A stretch of DNA of 64,000 bases from Proteiniphilum acetatigenes DSM 18083 (lineage in GTDB: Bacteria > Bacteroidota > Bacteroidia > Bacteroidales > Dysgonomonadaceae): contig NZ_KB905697.1 in the NCBI RefSeq assembly GCF_000380985.1, positions 186,001-250,000 on the forward strand, given 5' to 3'. Below, in pieces: positions 35,821 through 43,971 of the stretch (position 1 is its first letter; every line of letters starts with the position of its first letter). The position numbers and the translations under genes are program-made. The notes under the pieces are model-generated. The model saw only the letters and a program-made list of their open reading frames with translations. It ran no database searches and was not told the DNA's origin.

Positions 35821-35958
35821 CTACGGAAAAACTCCACCATTATCCCATCCATCACCACTACTTTGCAGTATGGGATGTTCCGTCTCCATTTCAATCACTT
35901 CTATTGCAGGCTTTTCGTAAGCCTCTTTCACTTCTTTCTGATCTCGATCTGCTGTCAT
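35821..35958 (-). CDS. Small acidic peptide, candidate precursor of a modified peptide
   Basis: This 45-codon gene is too short for routine calling but well supported by context. It starts at ATG 35958 and ends in TAG at 35821. The first 32 residues are charged and leader-like (MTADRDQKEVKEAYEK, then PAIEVIEMETEHPILQ). The last 13 residues (SSGDGWDNGGVFP) are a Gly-, Ser-, Asp- and Trp-rich tail without Cys or Lys. Short Bacteroidetes peptides of this general design, with Y-x-K/R-P followed by IEV-E stretches and a hydrophobic-LQ/SG junction, recur as unassigned ORFs. It is the first gene of the operon with the fimbrillin-like protein, the kinase-like protein, peptidase, PqqD-like protein, nucleotidyltransferase and ABC exporter. 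The junction at Leu31-Gln32/Ser33 is a possible cleavage point. A lasso ring is not obvious, because no acidic residue sits at position 7-9 after a Gly. Confidence 0.72.
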   Translation of the reverse strand: MTADRDQKEVKEAYEKPAIEVIEMETEHPILQSSGDGWDNGGVFP

Positions 35959-36066
35959 TGTTGTCTTTTTTTTACAAGTTAAACATTTTAATTAAATTAG
36001 TTATCTTCTTTTATCAGTCCCTGCAAGGCTGAAATACAGAAATATCTGCTATGATTGGAATTAGAA

Positions 36067-36103
36067 CAAAAAAGATATCACTTTGTTCACAAAAATAAAC
36101 AAA
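36067..36103 (-). promoter_or_regulatory. Candidate promoter of the small-peptide operon
   Basis: On the minus strand a TTTG (36103-36100) is followed after 22 nt by TATCTTTT (36077-36070), close to the Bacteroidales pair TTTG and TAnnTTTG. It would give a leader of about 100 nt before the peptide gene. No terminator was found between it and the upstream oxidoreductase gene. Confidence 0.35.
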
Positions 36104-36164
36104 TAATTGAAATAAATCAGACAAAAAAGTGAATTTACATATACAAATTTAGGACACTCCATAT

Positions 36165-37139
36165 TTAACTTATCAGAATTTTATCCATTACCCAATTGGT
36201 GCGTGCTGCCGAGATACCTGTACTGACAGGCTCTGCACCGAATCCGTTCAGGTAATTGACAATACTTTCAACCAGATAATACTGGATATTCTCCGGATTC
36301 TCTTCACGAAACTCCCGTATGCCTGCGGCTGTATCCAGGAGAATAGGGGCAAAATCGAAAGTGGCAAAGGTCAGTCTACCTTTTGTGCCGGTTATATCGA
36401 TCAGGTCGGTACGGCTGTTCTCAGGTGCCACAAAACTCCAGCTTCCGCTGCCCGTCACGCCGGATTTGAAACAGAAAGCAGCGGTCAGACTGTCTTCTAC
36501 CTCATATAATCCCGCCACATTGTTGGTAAATCCGTATACATCGGTAATCTCGCCGAAAAGATAATCAAGCAGATCAAATTGATGGGATGCCAGATCATAG
36601 AAATACCCTGCTCCGGCAATATCTTTTTTCACCCGCCACGGCAATGATTCCCGATTGTAATCCTCCTTATAGGGAGGAATGGCGAAGCGAATCTGCACCG
36701 TAGAGATATTCCCCAGGAGTCCGTCATCAATCAATTGTTTCACCCTGAGGAAATAGGGTAACGTACGGCGATAATAGGCCACAAAACAGGGTATACCGGT
36801 CTCTTGGGAGACACGGTTTATCTGAAGGCACTCTTCGTAAGAGGCGGCCATCGGCTTCTCCACATAAACAGGTTTACCAGCTTTCATGGCAGCTACCGCA
36901 TATTCGACATGTGAACCCGGAGGAGTAGCTACATATATCGCATTTACTGCCGGATCGTTAATCAGGTCGTCGGCATGATCGTACCACTTCCCTATCCCAT
37001 GCCGACGAGCATAGTCTTCTGCTTTTTGACCGTCACGGCGCATCACTGCTACCACATCCGATTCTTTAACCTTACTGAAAGCCGGGCCACTCTTCTTTTC
37101 GGTGACAGCACCACAACCGATAAATCCCCAATGAAGCAT
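36165..37139 (-). CDS. Gfo/Idh/MocA family oxidoreductase (cytosolic)
   Basis: The 324-residue NAD(P)-dependent sugar oxidoreductase has the nucleotide-binding motif GFIGCGAVTEKK at 5-16, the conserved ATPPGSH region and EKPMA at about 92-97, plus the C-terminal alpha/beta domain with FYDLASHQFDLLDYLFG. No signal peptide is present, so it acts inside the cell. It lies 151 bp after the CcsA-type gene, separated by copy B of the dispersed repeat, and ends the oxidative locus. The likely substrate is a sugar, cyclitol or their keto forms. The exact reaction is unknown. Confidence 0.92.
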   Translation of the reverse strand: MLHWGFIGCGAVTEKKSGPAFSKVKESDVVAVMRRDGQKAEDYARRHGIGKWYDHADDLINDPAVNAIYVATPPGSHVEYAVAAMKAGKPVYVEKPMAASYEECLQINRVSQETGIPCFVAYYRRTLPYFLRVKQLIDDGLLGNISTVQIRFAIPPYKEDYNRESLPWRVKKDIAGAGYFYDLASHQFDLLDYLFGEITDVYGFTNNVAGLYEVEDSLTAAFCFKSGVTGSGSWSFVAPENSRTDLIDITGTKGRLTFATFDFAPILLDTAAGIREFREENPENIQYYLVESIVNYLNGFGAEPVSTGISAARTNWVMDKILIS

Positions 37140-37146
37140 AATATTT

Positions 37147-37292
37147 AGAAGTTAGAAATTAGAACTGAGAAATTAGAACTAAGAACTGGGAAGTGAGAAG
37201 TGAAGAAATTTAAAAGTCCTGGTTCTTGACTCTTGGTTCTAATATTTACTTTTCACTTTTAGTTTCTCACTTAAATCCCACCTTCCCACCTT
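37147..37292 (-). repeat. Dispersed intergenic repeat, copy B (inverted relative to copy A)
   Basis: The reverse complement aligns with the element at 22838-22966: AAGGTGGGAAGGTGGGA, GTAAATATTAGAA, ACTTTTAAATTTCTTCACTT and an array of heptamers such as AGTTCTT, AGTTCTA and ATTTCTA. It fills the gap between the ResB-CcsA gene and the Gfo/Idh/MocA gene and touches the former's stop codon. Confidence 0.85.
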
Positions 37293-39705
37293 AAATCACT
37301 TTTTCTCTTTTCCTGTAAGAAATAATACCCAAAATACCGAGCATTACAAAAGCGATCACAATATACATAAAAACGGAAGATATACCTTCGGTTTGTCCGT
37401 AGGAATGCATCCCACTAAGGAAATAGTTAACCCCAAGAAAAGTCATCAGGACGGAGGCAAAAGCAAAAACCGAGAGCAGATTAAAAAGCCACAGACTATT
37501 CCACCTCTTCACTAAATGCATATGGGTCACCATCGTATAAACCACTATGGAGATCAACGCCCAGGTCTCCTTTGGATCCCATCCCCAGTACCTGCCCCAC
37601 GACTCGTTAGCCCAAACGGCGCCCAGGAATGTACCTGTAGTCATCAGGACAACTCCGGTCAGTAACGACATATTATTGATAATACTCAATTCCTTGATAC
37701 GATAGGGCAAACGGGGGCTATGCTTCGCAAAAGCCATTATTGAAAGATTGGTGATACCCAACAGGAAACTAATACCAAAAAATCCGTAAGCTGCGACAAT
37801 CACCGCTACGTGGAACATCAACCAGGGTGATTTCAACACAGGCACCAGCGTATTGATCTGCGGATCCATCCAGTTAAGGGCGGCAACGAAAAGGATAACC
37901 CCACCGAAAAGCGTGGCAAGTGCACGTGTGAGTGTACTTTTCCGTCCAAAGATAAAACCGGCCAGTACAGTAGCCCACGACACATAGACCATTGTCTCGT
38001 ACGAATTGCTCCAGGGTGCATATCCCGATATATACCAACGCATTCCCATACCGAATATATGGCAAAAGAACAATAACACGATAAAGACGGTGAGCACAGC
38101 AGTTGCATAACGCTTCCATCGTTTTTCACGCAACAATTGCATCAAGGCAATAATGAGCAGCAATCCGCCGGAAATAAAATAGCCTACTTTAACGCGGTTA
38201 AAGAGATCCAGCCGGTTATAACGGAATTCAGCCTGCAATTTATCCGGCCGGATTAAAGAAGCCTTATCGTTGTCTGATTGATATGCCTCAATTACTTCCA
38301 AAGCCTGGTCGGCCTTACTCCAGTCACCACTTCTCAACGCTTGCCGTACTTCCGCAAGATATTGTTCGAACGACTGTGTAATAAAGACCGAATCTGTTTC
38401 GGAAAAGACTGAAAGATCATCGCCCGGTGCATACCATGTATGTGAAGGATCATTCGGATCAGGATAAATTCCCAGCATAGTATGATTGAACAACTGATAA
38501 AGGATATTAACCCGCTCATCGAGCTTAATCAGTTCTTTTTCAGAAGAGGTTCTCTTGTCCGCCGGCCGATGGTAGATTTCCTGTAATCGGGGCAACAGTC
38601 TGTAATTTCCCTGCTGGTCGAAAAGATGATAATAAGGTATGTATTCCTCCGGAAGGTTATACTGCGCACTTATCTCTTTATCCGACAGGGCAATAAGAGG
38701 TACTTGCATCCACATCTGTGGCATAGCAAGCAGGCCAAGCAGAAACTGGTCAGAGTTGAGATCACCAAATGCCTGTTCCTTATGTACCTTACGGAGAATC
38801 TCGGAAGAGAATGTATTCATAGGCATCGTCCGTCCCCGGAATTGTACGGGCAATGTACCGAAGCGGGCCGCGTGTTCCGGTGGTATCCTGTTTTCCTGTA
38901 CTGTACCGCTCATCGGGCCGTCCGGCATATCCTGCGCATAACCAAATGTCGTGATAATCAGAAGAACCGGAATAAGTATGCCTTTCCTGACTTCCTTTAA
39001 CTGTTGCTGCAACTTACGGAATCGTGAATTAGGCATAAAAAAGATAAGGATAAAACCTGCTACGAGCATGAGATAGCCGGTATAGGTAACAGTACGTCCC
39101 GCCACATCTTTGTTCACCGAGAGGATAGTACCCATCTCATCCTGATCGTAGGATGCCTGAAAGAAACGGTATCCCTTTACGTCCAGTACGTTGTTCATAA
39201 ACACTTTCGCTTCGCGTACCTCTCCATCAACATGTACCAGCAGATCACTTTCATAGGAGGATGGACTCTGGGAACCCGGATAACGGATCAATCTGAAATC
39301 CCTGAGCTCCAACATAAAAGGTAAAGTTTCGGTTTTAATACCTTTGGAGGTATGCATCACCATTTGATCTGTTTTTTCACCTTCACGGATATGCACCTGT
39401 CCCTCTTTCCCAAACAGGAATGTGGTCAACGCTCCTAAAAGGATAACCACAAGGGCGAAATGGATCACCACCATGGCCCATTTTTTTCTTTGGATGAAAT
39501 TACGACTGAAAAGGATCAGGATAAAATTCATCACCAGCAGGAATTGAAGGAACAAAAACAGTGGGGAATAATAAATCAACATCTTGGCTGCCTGCGCCCC
39601 CATCCATTTTTCGATAAAAGTAGCTATTGCCAAACCAATCGCATAGATGAGCAACAATACAATAGAGGCTTTATATGATGAGAGAAAACGTACAAATTTG
39701 TCCAT
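37291..39705 (-). CDS. ccsBA: Fused ResB-CcsA cytochrome c heme lyase (System II, CcsBA type)
   Basis: The 804-residue inner-membrane protein moves heme to the periplasm and attaches it to CxxCH motifs of apocytochromes. The N-terminal ResB/CcsB part has helices near 12-30, 45-65 and 75-100, a periplasmic stretch, and another helix near 210. A large periplasmic loop (about 260-510) contains no cytochrome motif. The C-terminal CcsA part has eight helices and the tryptophan-rich heme-handling motif WANESWGRYWGWDPKETWAL at 698-717, with nearby conserved His residues (HMHL, MHSYGQ). A TATTTTTG -7 element at 39801-39794 (minus strand) gives it its own promoter. Its placement beside a tetraheme cytochrome gene suggests dedicated maturation, though it could also serve the whole cell. 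Confidence 0.93.
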   Translation of the reverse strand: MDKFVRFLSSYKASIVLLLIYAIGLAIATFIEKWMGAQAAKMLIYYSPLFLFLQFLLVMNFILILFSRNFIQRKKWAMVVIHFALVVILLGALTTFLFGKEGQVHIREGEKTDQMVMHTSKGIKTETLPFMLELRDFRLIRYPGSQSPSSYESDLLVHVDGEVREAKVFMNNVLDVKGYRFFQASYDQDEMGTILSVNKDVAGRTVTYTGYLMLVAGFILIFFMPNSRFRKLQQQLKEVRKGILIPVLLIITTFGYAQDMPDGPMSGTVQENRIPPEHAARFGTLPVQFRGRTMPMNTFSSEILRKVHKEQAFGDLNSDQFLLGLLAMPQMWMQVPLIALSDKEISAQYNLPEEYIPYYHLFDQQGNYRLLPRLQEIYHRPADKRTSSEKELIKLDERVNILYQLFNHTMLGIYPDPNDPSHTWYAPGDDLSVFSETDSVFITQSFEQYLAEVRQALRSGDWSKADQALEVIEAYQSDNDKASLIRPDKLQAEFRYNRLDLFNRVKVGYFISGGLLLIIALMQLLREKRWKRYATAVLTVFIVLLFFCHIFGMGMRWYISGYAPWSNSYETMVYVSWATVLAGFIFGRKSTLTRALATLFGGVILFVAALNWMDPQINTLVPVLKSPWLMFHVAVIVAAYGFFGISFLLGITNLSIMAFAKHSPRLPYRIKELSIINNMSLLTGVVLMTTGTFLGAVWANESWGRYWGWDPKETWALISIVVYTMVTHMHLVKRWNSLWLFNLLSVFAFASVLMTFLGVNYFLSGMHSYGQTEGISSVFMYIVIAFVMLGILGIISYRKREKVI

Positions 39706-39793
39706 AATGATTCTTTAATCGGGCTATTCTGTTTCTTTCAGACTATTTTAATTTACTTAGTGACAAGTGAAATTCTTCACTTCTTATTTACTA

Positions 39794-39801
39794 CAAAAAT
39801 A
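39794..39801 (-). promoter_or_regulatory. -7 promoter element for the CcsBA gene
   Basis: On the minus strand the site reads TATTTTTG, fitting TAnnTTTG, with a predicted leader of about 80 nt. The gap to the preceding gene is 193 bp, consistent with a separate promoter. Confidence 0.45.
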
Positions 39802-39898
39802 TCAAAATTTGGTTTGGAAGTAAAAAAATGAGTGAAAGAAATCAATCTCTCACTCATTATTATCTATGTAGTATTATCCATCAACGTGAGAAACGATC

Positions 39899-40813
39899 TC
39901 ACGCCTCTTCCCACTGTTTACGAAGTAATTCAAGTGCCGCTGGCACCACTATGTTACGGTCGCCCTGAGCTCCGCATTCAAAGCTGACATACTTGTCATA
40001 CCCCATCATCTTGAGCCCCTTGAATCCATTTACATAGTTATCAGCCTCACCGTCTTCCCCGGGCATGCTGCGACGTTTCCTACTGGCCACATGCACATGC
40101 TGCAGGTATTCTCCGGCAGAGAGGAAAGCAGCCATATCGCAATTTTCTTCCCAGGTCATGTGCCAGAAGTCACCCATACATTTCACGCCGGGGTTATTGA
40201 TATCGCGACAGATGGAAGCGGCATCAGCCACCTGGCGAAGGTAAAACGCCTCCTTGCGGTTCAGCGGTTCGAAAATAACGGTCGTTCCGTGTTGTTGTGC
40301 AAAGGTACCCATCTCATCGAACTGTTCACAGAGGAAGTCACGGGTCTCCTGCGTATGGGGCATCACGGGTACCTGACTATTGAATGCAGGAACGATGATT
40401 ACGCCTTCGGCTTCGAGTTCACCCGCAGCAATCATCAACACCTCCATCGTGTCACGGCACTTTTTCCGGATCTCCGGATCGGTAGAAAGGATGAAACCTT
40501 CGAAACCGGCGCAGATAACACTCACCTTGATATCACGCCCTTTAAGGGCATCTTTGAACTCCTGCATCCGGTCACGGATTCCTCCCCCATGAGGTTCAAA
40601 ACCTACCACGCCATGCTTTTCCATGAAATCGAACTTTTCATTCAGGTTAGCTCCGGGAGCAATCCCTTCCTGAAAAGAGATATTCAGTTTCGCCTTACCG
40701 GAAGCAGCGTTTTCTTTTCCATTTGCCGAAGCAAACGAGGTACATCCGCCTATAGCCATGGCCGCAGACCCGGCGAGGGTTGTTTTCAAAAATCTTCTCC
40801 TGTCGAGTGCCAT
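39899..40813 (-). CDS. Tat-exported TIM-barrel sugar isomerase/epimerase-like lipoprotein
   Basis: The 304-residue protein has a twin-arginine signal (DRRRFLKTTLAG) followed by a lipobox-like AIGGC with Cys24, so it is predicted to be exported folded and lipid-anchored. The mature part is an AP-endonuclease-2/hydroxypyruvate-isomerase-like TIM barrel with candidate metal ligands Glu182 (VIFEPLNR), Asp215 (KCMGDFWHM), His241 (HVHVASRKRRS) and Glu279 (VSFECGAQ). Tat export usually means that the metal or cofactor is loaded in the cytosol. It lies 12 bp after the Tat-exported Gfo/Idh/MocA gene. In Bacteroides-type pathways such barrels act on 3-keto sugars; the reaction here is inferred only. 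Confidence 0.87.
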   Translation of the reverse strand: MALDRRRFLKTTLAGSAAMAIGGCTSFASANGKENAASGKAKLNISFQEGIAPGANLNEKFDFMEKHGVVGFEPHGGGIRDRMQEFKDALKGRDIKVSVICAGFEGFILSTDPEIRKKCRDTMEVLMIAAGELEAEGVIIVPAFNSQVPVMPHTQETRDFLCEQFDEMGTFAQQHGTTVIFEPLNRKEAFYLRQVADAASICRDINNPGVKCMGDFWHMTWEENCDMAAFLSAGEYLQHVHVASRKRRSMPGEDGEADNYVNGFKGLKMMGYDKYVSFECGAQGDRNIVVPAALELLRKQWEEA

Positions 40814-40825
40814 AATCGTAACTTT

Positions 40826-42196
40826 TTACTTTCCACTTCCCGGTACAGGTACTGTAAATCCGGACATATCCATCTTACCGATATTCAGATCGGCCGGCGT
40901 ATAATCGAGCGGAGCGGCAGTCATGGTATCCCATGTCACTTCCTGCCCGGTATAGGCTGCTTCGCGTCCCATAATCCCGGCCATATTCGACACAGCCGTT
41001 TCGGATGCCTGTTCAATCGGTTTGTTACCCCGTATACAGTTAATCAGATTGACATGCTCCAATGTATAAGGATCGGTCTGCTGGAAACTGGTCTTTTCAG
41101 CCTCACTATCATATTGCCAGATCACGTTACCGGCAAGGTCTTTAATCACATGTCCGCCGTTGCTCGACCACGATCCTTTTGTTCCCTGGATAAATTCGCT
41201 TACATTGTTAGCACAACCGTCGATCTGACGACACATACTATGCATATGAATACCATTTTCCATGGTGAAGTCAATGCTGAAATTATCGTACTGGTCACCC
41301 GTCACACGACGATGGCGGGAACCAAAACCGACAGCGCTGACAGGCCTTAATCCGGTAAACCAAGTAAATACATCGATATTGTGGACGTGCTGTTCCACGA
41401 TATGGTCGCCCGACAGCCATTTCCAGTTGACCCAGTCGCGTACCATATATTCAAAGTCGTTCCACTGCTGTTGCCTGTCGCGATACCACAACATGCTCTG
41501 GTTCCAGTAAACTGTTCCACCGGTAATTTCACCGATAGCGCCATTCATAATCTGTTTATAAGATTCCACATAAGCGCGCTGATGATGGCGTTGTGTTCCG
41601 GTAACTACAGAAAGATTCTTAGCCTGGGCTTGTCTGGCAGCAGCTACGATGGTACGATAACCGGCTGCATCTACACAGATCGGTTTTTCCAGAAAACTAT
41701 GCTTATTTTTTTCTACCGCATATTTGAAATGTTCCGGACGGAAGAAAGGAGGTGTAGCATCGATCAACACGTCGATATCGCTATCGATCACCTGTTTGTA
41801 GGCATCCAGCCCCACAAAGCGCTTGTCGGCAGGAATATCTATATTTTTTTCATTCTTCAATTTTTCCGCCAGACCGTCTACCCTGTCCTGGAACACATCG
41901 CCTAAAGCTACAATGGTTACGCCATTGGCAGCATTCAAGAAGTTGAATGCTGCTCCGGAGCCACGTCCGCCGCAGCCTACGACACCTGCTTTCAACTCTT
42001 TCCCGTCGGCAGACAGGTCAGGAAGTTCGGGGATATAATAAGTACCAGGCTCTCTCAAAGGCGCATTACCCTCTTTTCCTCCACCACTACAGGATGTCAG
42101 AAATCCCGCGGAGCCGGTACCGATCACTCCGACTGCTCCCGCCACGGCAGAAGTTTTCAGAAATGACCTTCTGGTTAGATTGTTTTCTTTCTTCAT
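40826..42196 (-). CDS. Tat-exported Gfo/Idh/MocA family oxidoreductase lipoprotein
   Basis: The 456-residue protein begins with a twin-arginine signal (NLTRRSFLKTSAVAG) and a lipobox-like GFLTSC (Cys36), so it is predicted to be periplasmic and lipid-anchored. The Rossmann motif is VVGCGGRGSG (72-81), EKP is at 170-172, and the C-terminal domain contains WNWKWLSGDHIVEQHVHNID-type residues (shown here only as GDHIVEQHVHN). Exported members of this family keep a tightly bound nicotinamide cofactor, as in glucose-fructose oxidoreductase. Reoxidation therefore needs a second substrate or an electron acceptor. It is encoded between the TIM-barrel protein and the tetraheme cytochrome-SUMF1 fusion. 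Confidence 0.92.
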   Translation of the reverse strand: MKKENNLTRRSFLKTSAVAGAVGVIGTGSAGFLTSCSGGGKEGNAPLREPGTYYIPELPDLSADGKELKAGVVGCGGRGSGAAFNFLNAANGVTIVALGDVFQDRVDGLAEKLKNEKNIDIPADKRFVGLDAYKQVIDSDIDVLIDATPPFFRPEHFKYAVEKNKHSFLEKPICVDAAGYRTIVAAARQAQAKNLSVVTGTQRHHQRAYVESYKQIMNGAIGEITGGTVYWNQSMLWYRDRQQQWNDFEYMVRDWVNWKWLSGDHIVEQHVHNIDVFTWFTGLRPVSAVGFGSRHRRVTGDQYDNFSIDFTMENGIHMHSMCRQIDGCANNVSEFIQGTKGSWSSNGGHVIKDLAGNVIWQYDSEAEKTSFQQTDPYTLEHVNLINCIRGNKPIEQASETAVSNMAGIMGREAAYTGQEVTWDTMTAAPLDYTPADLNIGKMDMSGFTVPVPGSGK

Positions 42197-42271
42197 TACT
42201 TTGATTGTTTTAGATTATTGTTTTAGGATTTTTTATTGTTATTATCACTTCTCCACCATTTCACCTTACCA

Positions 42272-43837
42272 CTATAAGTCCGGTTCACATACTACACGGA
42301 ATCCGATCCCTTTTATATCGGAATACCACCAGATACTCTTTGGTTGTTGCGGGTCCGTCCTCAACCATGCTTCGTGTTGCGTATGTCTACGGCTCGCACT
42401 CCGCACATCAGCCGCATCGGAAGAATAGAGTCCTCCACGTACCACCCATTCGTCACCTTCGGTCACGCGGGGATTATGTGTAACTCCTGACCGTTTAGCA
42501 TATGCTTGCGGATCATATTTGTCAGCCGTATACTCCATCACATTACCCAGCATATTTTTTAATCCGAAAGGATTGGCCATCACTTCGGAAGGAGGCTGCG
42601 TACGTCCGTTACTATTTTTGTCATAGACCACATACGAGGTGATACCGTCGGTCTTCGGCTTGAAAACATTCCGCATAAATCCCTGATCTGAAAAATCTTT
42701 CGGACTTCCGGGAAAGAAATAAGGTGTTTCCGTACCTCCACGGGCAGCATATTCCCACTCAGCCTCGGTAGGGAGACGGTATTTCTTACCGGTCTTCTCC
42801 GATAACCACTGACAGAATGTTTCGGCAGCGTAATGGGTCATTGTTATGGCGGGACGATCACCCTGTCCCCAACCCTGGTCAGGATAACCAAATGGCGGTG
42901 TAGGGCCTGATATGGCATCTACACCCATAGCATTCAGGTTGTTCGCATAGACTGTTTCAGGAGGAGTACGCCCTTCGCTCATCGTCTCCGCATAGAATGC
43001 CCAGTACATATCCCAGGTGGTTTCTACCTCCGCCATAAAGAACGGACTCAGAGATACCTCATGCTGCGGCGATTCGTCCGGATTACGGAAAGGTTCCTTT
43101 TCGGGACTTCCCATCCTGAAAGTTCCTCCCTTGATCGCGATCATCCCGAACGAAACGGCTGTGCCGGGGATCTGTTCCGTATAGTTGGTAAAGCTGGCGA
43201 CCTCGGCAGGTTCTTTATAGAACAAGCTCGTATCTACAGCTGCGGTTGCGGTCTGCCCGGGAATGCCGACCATCTGGCCGTGGGAGTAATTCGGATTGTA
43301 ATGCCCTACATCAAGGTGACAACTGATACACTGCAAATCGAGCTTTTCAGCATTTTCCTCATAGTAAAGATGTGCTGTGATACCATCATCGCTGATTCCC
43401 TGGGGGAAGAGGTTCTGATGACATTTCACACAGGATTCGTTGGGTATATATTTTATGGCATGTTCCAATTCCGATTTTCTGTCCCAGTCGATCTCTGCCG
43501 GATCCTTGGTAAGGTATCCCCACAGGTCACGGGCCCCCAACGATATTTTTGCCGTATAATGAGCCCATGTGTCGTCTTTGGGAGGAAGGTGGCAATCCAC
43601 ACAGTTCACCATCACCCCGCTCGAGTTATTCACATGTACCGACAACATCCAACTCTCTTCCGCATGAGGATGCACATGGCACATCATACACGATTCATTC
43701 GTGGAAAAATAAACTGAAGTCTGATACAAGGCTGCAACAAAGACAATTCCGATGAATATTCCGATGAGAAGGAAAAAACCTTTTCGTTGGTGCAGTTTTT
43801 TACCTGTTCTCTGTTCCCTCCTGGCACGTTTCGACAT
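42272..43837 (-). CDS. Membrane-anchored tetraheme cytochrome c fused to a SUMF1-fold domain
   Basis: This 521-residue two-part protein has a helix at about 20-38 that anchors an NapC/NirT/NrfH-like cytochrome module with four CxxCH heme sites: CMMCH (50-54), CVDCH (79-83), CVKCH (136-140) and CISCH (170-174). From about residue 230 a SUMF1/formylglycine-enzyme fold begins (MIAIKGGTFRMGSPEKEPF) and runs through RLPTEAEWEYAARGG, GLKNMLGNVMEY and WVVRGGLYSSDAADVRSASRR to GIGFRVV. The two Cys residues used by formylglycine-generating enzymes are not seen near the RGG motif, so the domain is probably not a sulfatase activator. I do not recognise this fusion as a characterised protein. It lies between Tat-exported and cytosolic Gfo/Idh/MocA genes. 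Electron transfer from periplasmic sugar oxidation is the leading inference. Confidence 0.9.
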   Translation of the reverse strand: MSKRARREQRTGKKLHQRKGFFLLIGIFIGIVFVAALYQTSVYFSTNESCMMCHVHPHAEESWMLSVHVNNSSGVMVNCVDCHLPPKDDTWAHYTAKISLGARDLWGYLTKDPAEIDWDRKSELEHAIKYIPNESCVKCHQNLFPQGISDDGITAHLYYEENAEKLDLQCISCHLDVGHYNPNYSHGQMVGIPGQTATAAVDTSLFYKEPAEVASFTNYTEQIPGTAVSFGMIAIKGGTFRMGSPEKEPFRNPDESPQHEVSLSPFFMAEVETTWDMYWAFYAETMSEGRTPPETVYANNLNAMGVDAISGPTPPFGYPDQGWGQGDRPAITMTHYAAETFCQWLSEKTGKKYRLPTEAEWEYAARGGTETPYFFPGSPKDFSDQGFMRNVFKPKTDGITSYVVYDKNSNGRTQPPSEVMANPFGLKNMLGNVMEYTADKYDPQAYAKRSGVTHNPRVTEGDEWVVRGGLYSSDAADVRSASRRHTQHEAWLRTDPQQPKSIWWYSDIKGIGFRVVCEPDL

Positions 43838-43971
43838 TGTAGTTCCTGATAAGAAGTTTTAAATTATAGTTTCTATCTATATATTACCGTTATTTGCCTA
43901 TAAAAGTACGAAATTTTATTCTATTAAAAAAAATGCACCTATAAAATACACTTTTTTAGCAAAAATATCTT

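Noticed and set aside
40091-41350. A 419-codon plus-strand open frame
   Set aside because: It lies opposite two well-supported Tat-exported enzyme genes, has no family resemblance and is an antisense shadow of their codon use.
42272-43130. SUMF1 domain as an active sulfatase-maturing enzyme
   Set aside because: The expected Cys pair is not present near the RGG motif and no sulfatase gene lies in the window.
43061-43717. A 218-codon plus-strand open frame
   Set aside because: It is antisense to the cytochrome-SUMF1 gene, whose heme motifs prove the minus-strand reading.
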